This document shows, in pieces, positions 55,906 through 64,000 of a stretch of DNA of 64,000 nt. The notes below the pieces were generated by a model. It did no database searches. It saw only the letters and a list, made by a program, of their open reading frames with translations, and was not told the DNA's origin. How positions within the stretch are numbered: position 1 is the first letter of the stretch; each line of letters begins with the position of its first letter. The stretch is from G963674685 sp964591275 (GTDB lineage: Bacteria > Lernaellota > Lernaellaia > JACKCT01): positions 7,129 to 71,128 of the forward strand of contig CAZQAE010000020.1 of NCBI GenBank assembly GCA_964591275.1, read 5' to 3'. Made by a program: the position numbers and the translations under genes.

Positions 55906-58022
55906 TTCAAGCCCTCCAAAACCTGATCGTCATTAAAGAAGTAATCCCACTGGTCATCGCCGTCGTCGTCGTATGGCGGACGGATGCGTATGGAATGAAT
56001 GCTCCCGGGATCGTCGTTTGACGGACGCCAGTAAAGAATGTGCCGTTTCGAATCGAACTGACACGTCCCGTCTGAAACGTATACGTAGAATCCGTCGACA
56101 TATTGCAGCGGCGGAACAAAAATCTCCGTGGGCGCGCTGACTTCCCTGGCATCCATCTCCATCTCAAATTCGAGAAATGGCGTCGTCTTGTCGGTGTACT
56201 CCTCGAAATAATGCAAGGGCGAGTGGAAATGCATGCTTCGGATTCGACCGCTGGCAAATCGTGGAACCGTGCGCGAGTAAGCCTGCCAGGAGCGGGGTTG
56301 TTGATTGAAATCGAGCAACGAAAAATCCTCCCGATTCCAGCCTTCGCCGTTGGATGAGGTGTTTTCCGGCGAATAGCACCACAGAAAGCGATGGAGCAGC
56401 AGTTCCTCAAAAGCCTCGTAATAGGGATTGATGACCAGCGACGAAATAATGTAGTCCTGCTCAACCGATTTTTCGATGCCGCCGAAATTATAGTAGGTTC
56501 CGAACTCGCCCAGGCCCACGGGGGGATTCCCCAGGCTGAAAGCCGCGGGCTCTATGACTCCGGCAATATCATCAACGTAATGGCGATGCCTTTTTTCATC
56601 CTCGGTGAATTCTCTAGGCGGCACGTTCATGCCGAAGAATGGATAGATGTCCGTGTACCAGTGCGGCAGGAAAGCCACCTGGTCCAAACCCTCGGGCCGC
56701 GTCATCGTTTGTATCCATTGTCCGCTGATGCCCGTTTCCGGCAAGCCCAGGGTTTCTTCCAGAAAGATAATCGCATTCGGATCTTCTTCCTGAATCGCCT
56801 GGCCGACCATTGAAAGGAATGGCTGCAGATAGGTTTTGTTGAAAGCCGAGTTCATGCCGATGGCCGCGCTGATATCAGGAGCATAGGGCGACGAGATTTT
56901 TTCCATAAAGCCGGCTGCCGCCAACTGGTCCACGCTGCGCGGCAGAATGTCGTAATCGATCAGAATTTCCCGAAGCACCTGTGCCTGGGATTCGGGAACG
57001 CCCTGATCCACGTAACTTTGAAGCAGCGTATCCATGGCGTTCTCAACCATTTCGTCACTCAGAACGCCGCTCATGGATTTGGCGTCTTGCGCGAGCAGGG
57101 CATAGATTGCAAAGACGATATAGACGCCGGGTGGCTCGTTCATGATGTCGTAGCCGATGAGATTCGGATATTTGCCGACTCGCATGGCTATCTGCCGCCA
57201 GGCGTTGGCGTAGGACTCCTGCAAATAATCCTGAATATGAACGCCCTGGTGGAAATAATGAGGATAAACGTCGCGGCCCGCCAACATGGTGGCAAAGCAG
57301 CGGAGCACATCCACGGCGCCGAAAATATTGATTCCCCACATCGTGAAGGGAAGCACCGAAGAGGTGTTCGACCAGTTTGAGGCGTCCCAATACGGCAGTC
57401 CCCATTCGGGCCCGTTCACATCCTTTTCCGGCAGGCAAAGCTGCACCGCCCAGGCGGGTGCTCCGTCGCCCATGGTTTTGTTGTTGAATCCGTATAGCTC
57501 GGCCAGTTCGATCTCCCGTGGATCGACCAGGCTCATCATGTCTCGTCCGTCGTCGTACATGGCGAAGAGGTGACGTGAAAACCCGTCCTGGTGCATGTCC
57601 ATCAGGCAGTAAATGCCGTATTTCTCCGCCTTGGCCACAACCTGCTCAATGTAGTCCAGATACTCGACGTCGTAGCTGCCCGAGCCGTAGGGCTCGACCG
57701 CTTCCCAGATGACCAGCAGGCGAATGGCGTTGAATCCCAGATCACGCATGATGGAAAAATGCTTGTCCAACTGGTCCAGGGGGGCCGGCTTGCCTACGTA
57801 GGAGATCGGATTGAACTCGGCGGGGACTTTCGTGCTGCCGCTGAAATTCACGCCGTTCAGGGTGAGATAGCGACCGTGGCCGTCCTTGAAAAAGGACTGA
57901 TCCGTGCTGATCACCGTCATGGACTCTTCAAATTGATCGTCCATATCGTAATGATCGTCGCAGGCGGCGATGGCGAAAGCGACAAGCCCCATGAAAATGA
58001 TAAGAAAAATTTTGCGCATCAT
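55902..58022 (-). CDS. GH5 endoglycoceramidase-like lipoprotein, paralogue B
   Basis: 706 residues. Lipobox AIAACDD, short linker, then a TIM-barrel catalytic domain: HFSIMRDLGFNAIRLLVIWE, LMDMHQDGFSRHL, MGDGAPAWAVQLC, acid/base Glu296 in IMNEPPG and nucleophile Glu506 in GLGEFGTYYNFGG. A C-terminal beta-sandwich of about 130 residues follows. The HQDxxSR plus GDGAP pattern is typical of the endoglycoceramidase/sterylglucosidase side of GH5, which release the glycan or sugar from glycolipids. Start is coupled to paralogue A by ATGA. Exact aglycone unknown. Confidence 0.87.
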   Translation of the reverse strand: MMRKIFLIIFMGLVAFAIAACDDHYDMDDQFEESMTVISTDQSFFKDGHGRYLTLNGVNFSGSTKVPAEFNPISYVGKPAPLDQLDKHFSIMRDLGFNAIRLLVIWEAVEPYGSGSYDVEYLDYIEQVVAKAEKYGIYCLMDMHQDGFSRHLFAMYDDGRDMMSLVDPREIELAELYGFNNKTMGDGAPAWAVQLCLPEKDVNGPEWGLPYWDASNWSNTSSVLPFTMWGINIFGAVDVLRCFATMLAGRDVYPHYFHQGVHIQDYLQESYANAWRQIAMRVGKYPNLIGYDIMNEPPGVYIVFAIYALLAQDAKSMSGVLSDEMVENAMDTLLQSYVDQGVPESQAQVLREILIDYDILPRSVDQLAAAGFMEKISSPYAPDISAAIGMNSAFNKTYLQPFLSMVGQAIQEEDPNAIIFLEETLGLPETGISGQWIQTMTRPEGLDQVAFLPHWYTDIYPFFGMNVPPREFTEDEKRHRHYVDDIAGVIEPAAFSLGNPPVGLGEFGTYYNFGGIEKSVEQDYIISSLVINPYYEAFEELLLHRFLWCYSPENTSSNGEGWNREDFSLLDFNQQPRSWQAYSRTVPRFASGRIRSMHFHSPLHYFEEYTDKTTPFLEFEMEMDAREVSAPTEIFVPPLQYVDGFYVYVSDGTCQFDSKRHILYWRPSNDDPGSIHSIRIRPPYDDDGDDQWDYFFNDDQVLEGLK

Positions 58023-60142
58023 TTCGCTCCCTCAATGACCGTGTCATTATGGAAGAAGTAATCCCAGGTATTGTTTTGATCCCCGTAGGGAGGATGAATG
58101 CGAATGCTGTGAACAGCCTCGGGATCGTCGTCAAAAGGCCACCAGTAAAGTATGTAGCGCTCGGGATCGTAGGCGCATCGACCGTCGGAAATGTGAACGT
58201 AGAAGCCTTCGTCGTAGTGCAGGGGCGGCACGAAAATCTCCGTGGCCGCGTCGGTTTCCTTAGCCCCGATTTCCAGGACGAATTCAAGATAGGGCGTGGG
58301 GGTGTTCGGGTGCGGCTCGAAATAATGAAGCGGCGAGTGAAAGTGCATGTGGCGTATGCGACCGCTGGTATGGCGCGCCACCGTCCGGGAATAGGCCTCC
58401 CATGACCGTGGTTTTTTCGCGAAATCCAGGATGGAGAAATCCTCTTTGTTCCATCCTTCACCGTTGATGGGTGTATTCTCCGGCGAATAACACCAGAGGA
58501 ATCGATGCATCACAAGCTCGTCAAAGGCCTCGTAATAGGGATTGAGAATCGTGGACGAGACGATGTAATTTTCTTCGACGGATTTATCGATGCCGCCGAA
58601 GTTGAAGTATGTGCCGAATTCCCCAAAGACCACCGGGGCGGCGCCCAGGCCGAATTCGCTTGACGCAATCGCTTCTTCGATCATCGTGTGATAATCCCTG
58701 AAACGCACTTCATCGACGGTGAATTCCCGGGGAGGCGAATTGAAGCCGATGAAGGGATAGATATCCGTGTAGCCGTGCGGCGCGAAGGCGATCTGCCGCA
58801 ATCCTTTCGGCGCGGTTAGGGGATAGGCCATGAAACCCGCCACGCCCTTGTCCGGCAGCAGAGCCCTGGCTTCCTCGATAAATATCACGGCGTCCGGATC
58901 CGCTTCCTGCAGAGCCAGGCCCACGCGTTGAAAGAATGGTTGAAGAGTTTCGCGATTGGTATTGATGTTCAGCCGCAGCACGGCGTCTGAGTCGGGCATG
59001 TAGGGAGAATCGACATCTTCCGGGATGAAGCCGGAGGCAAGAATATCTTCCACGCTATTGGGAATCAGATCGTAGTCGGCAAAAATTTCCCGCAGCATTT
59101 CAGCCTCGTCGGAGCCGAGGCCCTGATCCATCAGATCGGCGAGATAAGCGTCAAAGGCTCCTTGCACTTGATCGAAGCTCAGCGAATCTTTGCCTGAAGA
59201 GGTTAGAAGGTCCCATATAAGAACCTGCAAGGACAAGGCGATGTACATGCCGCCCGGCTCGTTCATGATGTCATAGCCGATCACGTTGGGATAATGGCCC
59301 ACGCGCTCGGCCACCTGGACGAAAGCTCCGGCGTATGCATCCTGGAGATAATCTTTCACGTTCACGCCGTCGATGAGGTAGTCGGGGTAAAGCTTGTCGC
59401 CGGCGAACAGGGTGGCGTAGCAGCGGTTGAGATCGATGGATGTCCCCACGTTGATAAACCAGGTAGTGAAAGGCAAAATGTTCGATGTTTCGCGGGGATG
59501 GCCGGCCATGTTCAGGGGAAGCCCCCACTGGGGTCCGCCGACGTTTTTATTGGGCAGGCAAGCTTCAATAACCCAGCGCGGGGCGCCGTCTCCTCCGAGC
59601 CGGTTGTTGAAGCCGTGGCGGCTCGCCAGGGCGATTTCCGATTCGTCGGTTAGGCCCATAACATTTGTTCCGTCGTCGTAGAGCACGAAGAGATGTCGGG
59701 AGAACATATCCTGGTGCATATCGACGATAACGTAGATGCCGTATTCCTTGGCCCTGGACACCACCTGCTCGATATAATCCAGATATTCCGTATCGTATTG
59801 ACCCCTGACTTCAGGCTCTATGGCTTCCCATATCACCAGCAGGCGTATGGAATTGAAGCCAAGGTCTCGAATAATGCGAAAATGCTTGTCCATCTCTTTG
59901 ACTGCAAATGGCTTACCGACGTAGGAAATTGGGCTTGTCGTCGTGGGAACTTTGGCGCTGCCGCTGACGTTGATGCCGTTCAGAAAGGCGAAGCGCCCGT
60001 ATTCATCTTTAAAAAAGGAATCCTGCGTGTGGAGCCTGGTGAGCGAATCGTCGTATTGATCGTCGATATCATAATCATCGTCGCACGCCGCCAGGCAAAG
60101 CAGCACGCAGGCGGCAAGAATCATTGAAACCGTTTTATCCAT
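58019..60142 (-). CDS. GH5 endoglycoceramidase-like lipoprotein, paralogue A
   Basis: 707 residues, first gene of the operon, GGGAG upstream. Lipobox CLAACDDDYDIDDQ. Same layout as paralogue B: HFRIIRDLGFNSIRLLVIWE, IVDMHQDMFSRHL, LGGDGAPRWVIEAC, acid/base Glu295 in IMNEPGG, nucleophile Glu508 in GEFGTYFNFGG, and a C-terminal beta-sandwich. The two paralogues align almost end to end but have clearly diverged across the substrate-side loops, so they probably take different glycolipids or glycosidic linkages. Asp directly after the lipid Cys may influence which membrane it is sorted to. Confidence 0.88.
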   Translation of the reverse strand: MDKTVSMILAACVLLCLAACDDDYDIDDQYDDSLTRLHTQDSFFKDEYGRFAFLNGINVSGSAKVPTTTSPISYVGKPFAVKEMDKHFRIIRDLGFNSIRLLVIWEAIEPEVRGQYDTEYLDYIEQVVSRAKEYGIYVIVDMHQDMFSRHLFVLYDDGTNVMGLTDESEIALASRHGFNNRLGGDGAPRWVIEACLPNKNVGGPQWGLPLNMAGHPRETSNILPFTTWFINVGTSIDLNRCYATLFAGDKLYPDYLIDGVNVKDYLQDAYAGAFVQVAERVGHYPNVIGYDIMNEPGGMYIALSLQVLIWDLLTSSGKDSLSFDQVQGAFDAYLADLMDQGLGSDEAEMLREIFADYDLIPNSVEDILASGFIPEDVDSPYMPDSDAVLRLNINTNRETLQPFFQRVGLALQEADPDAVIFIEEARALLPDKGVAGFMAYPLTAPKGLRQIAFAPHGYTDIYPFIGFNSPPREFTVDEVRFRDYHTMIEEAIASSEFGLGAAPVVFGEFGTYFNFGGIDKSVEENYIVSSTILNPYYEAFDELVMHRFLWCYSPENTPINGEGWNKEDFSILDFAKKPRSWEAYSRTVARHTSGRIRHMHFHSPLHYFEPHPNTPTPYLEFVLEIGAKETDAATEIFVPPLHYDEGFYVHISDGRCAYDPERYILYWWPFDDDPEAVHSIRIHPPYGDQNNTWDYFFHNDTVIEGAK

Positions 60143-60565
60143 CGTCGAAGCGCTCCCAATGGTTTCACGAGTTCTCTTTTTAGATGAATCAAGCCCAATA
60201 CTTAGGCATGTCTAGCAAAAATTGGTCGCTTCCACAACATTTAAGGGGCTTTGGTTGCATGATAACATGACAAATAAATCCGAATGAAGGACGTTGAGCC
60301 AGCGAGAAAAAGCGATGGCGCCGACCCTTCCATTGGAGGGATCAATGAAAAACTACCGAATGGGCGGGATAAGCAATTCGCAAAACTTGACCCACATGAC
60401 TTCCGCGAAATTGTAAGAGTGAAATTTCCTGGATTACTCATGACAAATGGATTCGTGATTTGCGTTCCTTTGATTTACTCTTAGAAAAATTGTAATGTCT
60501 CGCCACTGACGCGAGATATTTTAAAAATTCCACTGCCCGATCCGTGAAAAATAAGAGGAAATGCC
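60143..60565. other. Intergenic between divergent genes, no gene seen
   Basis: Holds the start region of the GH5/ABC operon (minus) and of the Fn3 lipoprotein (plus). A 66-codon frame at 60284-60484 has no convincing support. No clear promoter boxes were recognised. Confidence 0.4.
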
Positions 60566-63500
60566 ATGTTCCTAATGCGACTGCGTGTTTTGACTATGAT
60601 TCTGGTTCTTATAACTCCCATGATTTTTGCGTGCGCGCCGAATGCCGGAAAAGACGGTGCGGCGGGTGGATCTGGCGCTGATGGCGTAGCGGGAATCCCA
60701 GGCGAGGACGGTGCCGGCAGCGGCAGTGCCCCGCAAAGCCCTTCCGTTTTAACTGCCGATGTGCAGAGTCCCTCCCGCATTGATCTGCATTGGGTGTTCA
60801 ATACAGGAACAGAATTGGGTTTCAACGTTCAGCGCTCTGAAATTGAAGGCGAATGGGAGACCATCGCCGGGACCGCCGCCAACGTCATCATCTATCACGA
60901 TGAATCCGTCGAATGCGAAAACACCTATTCCTATCGTGTTCTGGCCTACAACGATTATGGCGAGTCGGCGCCGTCCAGTGCGGCGGCTGCTACAGCCGAT
61001 TTTTGTGAACTCGATGCCCCCGCGGACCTGACGGCCATCCTGGATGATGAACAAGACGACGGCTCGCAACGCTCCATTCTCCTTTCCTGGAGTCAAGGCG
61101 CAGGGGATTTGCCCGGCGTGCCGGCCAGCTATGAGATTTACCGCAAGACTTTCGATGCTTCCTGGTCGGGCACAGCACTGGCCACGCAGCCCGCCGATCA
61201 GACGACCTACACCGACGAAGACGCGGCTTGCGGCGGAACTTTTCAGTACCGCATCCGCGCGGCCAACGAAAACGACGTGAAGTCGGCTTTTTCCAACACA
61301 TCCACGAGCCGGTCGGATGTGTGTCCTCTCGTCGATCCATCCAACCTCACGGCGACAATTGATCAGGCCGGAAGTATCGAGATCACCTGGGACATCAACG
61401 ACCCGGACGCGACGGGCTATCTGGTCCAGCGCCGTGAACACGAGACGCGCGCCGACTGGGTCACCATTGCTGATTTACCGGAAGGTTCCACGAGCTATAG
61501 CGACGATGGCGCCGAGTGTGAAACGGCGGAGTATGATTACCGCCTTCGCGCTTACAACGGGGACAAGCAATCGGCTTGGATTGAGACATTGACGCCGGGC
61601 AGTTCTTTTTGCGTTGTGGATGCACCATCAGGGCTGCTGGTCGAAGCTGATAGCGATACCTCCATACAATTGACCTGGACGGATAATGCCAACAATGAAA
61701 CCGGCTTTCGCATCTATCGCGACACGGCGTTAATCCACACGACGGTTGCCGACGCCCAAACATATCTGGACGAAGGGCGGATTTGTGAGACGGATTACGA
61801 ATATTACGTAGAAGCCTTTAATTCCAATGTCGCGTCCAATCCATCCAACACCGACCGCACCTCGACTTCCTGGTGCCCGGTGGACGCCCCAACGGGATTG
61901 ACAGCCTCGGCCACACAGGTTGGCAGCGTCAATCTTGCGTGGACTGATAATTCCAATGATGAAATGGGTTACTACGTGCAACGTAGCGAGACGGGTGATG
62001 ACACTTGGTCCACCATCGCCACGCTGCCTTCCGATTCTTCGTCCCACCAGGATACGACGGCCACATGCGAAACCCAAAACTACGACTACCGAGTGCAAGC
62101 CTATGATCGCAACACTGTCTCTGACTGGTCCAATGTTGCGACCGGTTCATCGTATTGCACGGTGGAAGCACCGACGGGATTGTACGCGAATACGATCAGT
62201 CCAGAGGAAATCGAACTCAGTTGGGTAAACAATGCGGCCAATGCCACGGGCACACGTATCTTTCGCGAAGACGCGGAACTGACCACGCTTTCGTCGGATG
62301 CTACTTCCTATAATGACACGACCGTCGATTGTCAGACGCTTTATCGCTACACAATGACGGCCTACACGGCGAACGTGGAATCTAATCCTTCCAACACGGC
62401 TCCGGCGCAGACGGATTATTGCCCAATCAGTGCGCCCTTCAACGTGGCGACCGTGGGCGACGGCAACGAAGTGACAGTGAGTTGGGAGCACGATCTGCAA
62501 TACGCGACGAGCTTTGATGTGCAGCGTCGGGTCGAAGGCGAAGGGACCTGGCAACTTCTGGATACAGTGGCCGCGCCTGATCTCAACGTTACGGACACGA
62601 CGGTCGATTGTTATAAGAGCTACGATTACCGCGTGCTGGCCTATAACAGCAATGTTGGATCCGCATGGTCCGACCTCGCAACGGGTGCGGCGACAGGTTG
62701 CACGCCTGTAAGGCCGAGACCGGTGCTCATGTCGATCAGTCCAAATTCATACGTCGCCCTTTCAAGGGAATATTTGGATGATCCTCCCGATCCGCTGTAC
62801 TCTCTTGCGATCACAGGCCAAGGGATCGCTGCGGATACGCAGGTGGAGGTAGGGGATTTCGTAATTAATTGCGACACGCAAGGGCAGGGAACGGGTTGTA
62901 TGGCTGATGATTTTGGACAGTCGGAGAATTGCGCCACTAGTTGTGAAGCATCTATTCCCGCTGAAATCATGAAGCATGCCGGCGAGTATGTTGTTCGGCT
63001 TTATACTCCGGACCCGGTATGGGAAGGACTGAATACTTCTGTAGAAACAAAATTCTTCAACGTCGTCGCGCCGCAGCCCGTGATCGACAAAATCTGGCCC
63101 CGAGGTGTACTTCAATTGTTGGATAATTATGGAGCCCCCATCCCGCTCACAATCAACATGCGGATATGGGGACGTAACATGCTTGACAACGTGCAGGCCC
63201 GGCTCGGCCCGAATTTTGGTGAAGTGCTTTCCATCGTCACGGACCCGATCACTGGTGACCAGGAGATCGAAGCGCTTTTATCAACTAACGATCTTTATCC
63301 ACGCGATGAGCCATACGAATTTGCCATGAGCAATCCTTCACCGGGAGGCGGAGAAAGAACGCAACAATTTGGTGTGAACCCGCGAATTGAAAATTGGGAC
63401 GAGCTCACAACGGACATGAGGGGCACCAGACTGAGCGGACCACTCCCCCAATCGTGGCGACATGCTGGATCTCCAACGCAAATGCTCACCAATTCCGGTC

Positions 63501-64000
63501 TCGGATATAACGGTGGCGCACAATGGGTGGCATTGAGAGACCAGAAAGGGCGACTGCGGAAAAGGATTGCCACGGCAAATATAGGCGGCGCCATTCCTTT
63601 CTCCTTCGGAGAACAGGTAGATATTCAAGTGGCCGGTTCAATCGGCGCGACGCTTGCAATCTCTAAACGGCAAACGCTTTTGCGCGGTGACGGCACGTTC
63701 GGCGAAAAGACCGATCTGACCATGGGAGAAAAACCTAATGCGGTCGTTGCCGCGGACCTTGACGGCGACGGCACGCTGGACCTGGTCACGGCGAATAACC
63801 TTAGCGATGACATTTCCATCCGCCTGGGCACGGGGGGCGGTGCGTTCGGCGAAAAGACCGATCTGACAATGGGAGATAAACCTTATTCGGTCGCTGCCGT
63901 GGACTTTGACGGTGACGGCACGCTGGACCTGGTCACGGCGAATCAGTATAGCGATGACATTTCCATCCGCCTGGGCACGGGGGGCGGTGCGTTCGGCGAA
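60566..64000 (+). CDS. Collagen-like/Fn3/FG-GAP surface lipoprotein (runs off right edge)
   Basis: Start ATG 60566 with AGAGGA upstream; open to the window end (1145 codons visible). Lipobox I20-F21-A22-C23, then eight collagen-like Gly-X-Y triplets (residues 28-51). Roughly seven fibronectin type III domains follow with repeated VDAPTGLTA, WTDNSNDEMGY and CET/YDYRVQAY motifs, each carrying Cys pairs. A less clear 250-residue region comes next, and at the end at least two FG-GAP repeats (AADLDGDGTLDLVTAN, AVDFDGDGTLDLVTAN). Probably a long, calcium-stabilised surface adhesin. The DNA for the last repeats is highly similar, so the assembly beyond the edge may be collapsed. Confidence 0.88.
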   Translation, partial: MFLMRLRVLTMILVLITPMIFACAPNAGKDGAAGGSGADGVAGIPGEDGAGSGSAPQSPSVLTADVQSPSRIDLHWVFNTGTELGFNVQRSEIEGEWETIAGTAANVIIYHDESVECENTYSYRVLAYNDYGESAPSSAAAATADFCELDAPADLTAILDDEQDDGSQRSILLSWSQGAGDLPGVPASYEIYRKTFDASWSGTALATQPADQTTYTDEDAACGGTFQYRIRAANENDVKSAFSNTSTSRSDVCPLVDPSNLTATIDQAGSIEITWDINDPDATGYLVQRREHETRADWVTIADLPEGSTSYSDDGAECETAEYDYRLRAYNGDKQSAWIETLTPGSSFCVVDAPSGLLVEADSDTSIQLTWTDNANNETGFRIYRDTALIHTTVADAQTYLDEGRICETDYEYYVEAFNSNVASNPSNTDRTSTSWCPVDAPTGLTASATQVGSVNLAWTDNSNDEMGYYVQRSETGDDTWSTIATLPSDSSSHQDTTATCETQNYDYRVQAYDRNTVSDWSNVATGSSYCTVEAPTGLYANTISPEEIELSWVNNAANATGTRIFREDAELTTLSSDATSYNDTTVDCQTLYRYTMTAYTANVESNPSNTAPAQTDYCPISAPFNVATVGDGNEVTVSWEHDLQYATSFDVQRRVEGEGTWQLLDTVAAPDLNVTDTTVDCYKSYDYRVLAYNSNVGSAWSDLATGAATGCTPVRPRPVLMSISPNSYVALSREYLDDPPDPLYSLAITGQGIAADTQVEVGDFVINCDTQGQGTGCMADDFGQSENCATSCEASIPAEIMKHAGEYVVRLYTPDPVWEGLNTSVETKFFNVVAPQPVIDKIWPRGVLQLLDNYGAPIPLTINMRIWGRNMLDNVQARLGPNFGEVLSIVTDPITGDQEIEALLSTNDLYPRDEPYEFAMSNPSPGGGERTQQFGVNPRIENWDELTTDMRGTRLSGPLPQSWRHAGSPTQMLTNSGLGYNGGAQWVALRDQKGRLRKRIATANIGGAIPFSFGEQVDIQVAGSIGATLAISKRQTLLRGDGTFGEKTDLTMGEKPNAVVAADLDGDGTLDLVTANNLSDDISIRLGTGGGAFGEKTDLTMGDKPYSVAAVDFDGDGTLDLVTANQYSDDISIRLGTGGGAFGE

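Noticed and set aside
60284..60484. 66-codon ORF between divergent genes
   Set aside because: Weak start context and no family resemblance; probably part of the upstream regions.

Overview
The window reads as a scaffold from a metagenome- or draft-assembled Gram-negative bacterium of moderate GC. Two runs of exactly 100 N (32052-32151 and 34023-34122) are scaffolding gaps. The deltaproteobacterial-grade flavour (Myxococcota, Lernaellota or relatives) is an inference. It rests on DUF4390-NtrY-NtrX gene order, many exported lipoproteins with aspartate-rich stalks directly after the lipid-modified Cys, and large FG-GAP/LamG/RCC1/Fn3 surface proteins. No 16S or ribosomal marker is present, so the assignment is only suggestive.

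Layout. 0-9.4 kb: a DUF1566 lipoprotein, tRNA-Gly with terminator, a small coiled-coil protein, a ParA ATPase, the DUF4390/NtrY/NtrX signalling operon, two small envelope proteins, a first copy of a dispersed repeat, and a ferredoxin with a recognisable promoter. 9.8-11.4 kb: a gingipain-type (C25) lipoprotein. 11.4-11.9 kb: the remains of a diversity-generating retroelement (DGR) cassette, namely a variable-region-like C-terminus of an FGE-sulfatase/C-type-lectin target, a GC hairpin, and the first codons of an avd gene. No reverse transcriptase is in the window. 11.9-14.4 kb: an MBL hydrolase and a NodU-type carbamoyltransferase. 14.4-18.8 kb: a solitary type IIG restriction-modification enzyme and a small antitoxin-like protein. 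19.8-20.3 kb: a chimeric pseudogene joining a saccharopine dehydrogenase N-terminus to an FGGY-kinase C-terminus, followed by REP-like palindromes. 20.5-30.4 kb: envelope biogenesis genes (GT2, PBP1A, DUF1287, ArsC, L,D-transpeptidase, FecR-like, GT39-like, flippase-like protein).

30.5-41.6 kb is a rearranged, repeat-rich stretch. It holds a truncated hicB copy, one giant surface-protein gene (about 6.9 kb, split only by the assembly gaps), a decayed fragment, dispersed repeat copy 2, a full hicB copy carrying the tail of a flippase gene in front of it, a PD-(D/E)XK-like protein, and a DUF218 lipoprotein flanked by 45-bp direct repeats. 41.7-47 kb: a B12-binding radical SAM protein, a YifB/ComM ATPase, a small lipoprotein and a stand-alone E2-type acyltransferase.

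47.2-60.1 kb is one long minus-strand block, transcribed from 60.1 towards 47.2 kb. Two tandem endoglycoceramidase-like GH5 lipoproteins, an outer-membrane barrel, MsmK/UgpC-type ATPase, solute-binding protein and two permeases form a coupled surface-hydrolysis-and-uptake system, most likely for the glycan part of a glycolipid or glycoside. An AvrRpt2/C39-like cysteine protease and a penicillin-acylase-family lipoprotein, themselves start-stop coupled, follow. The window ends inside a collagen-like/Fn3/FG-GAP lipoprotein.
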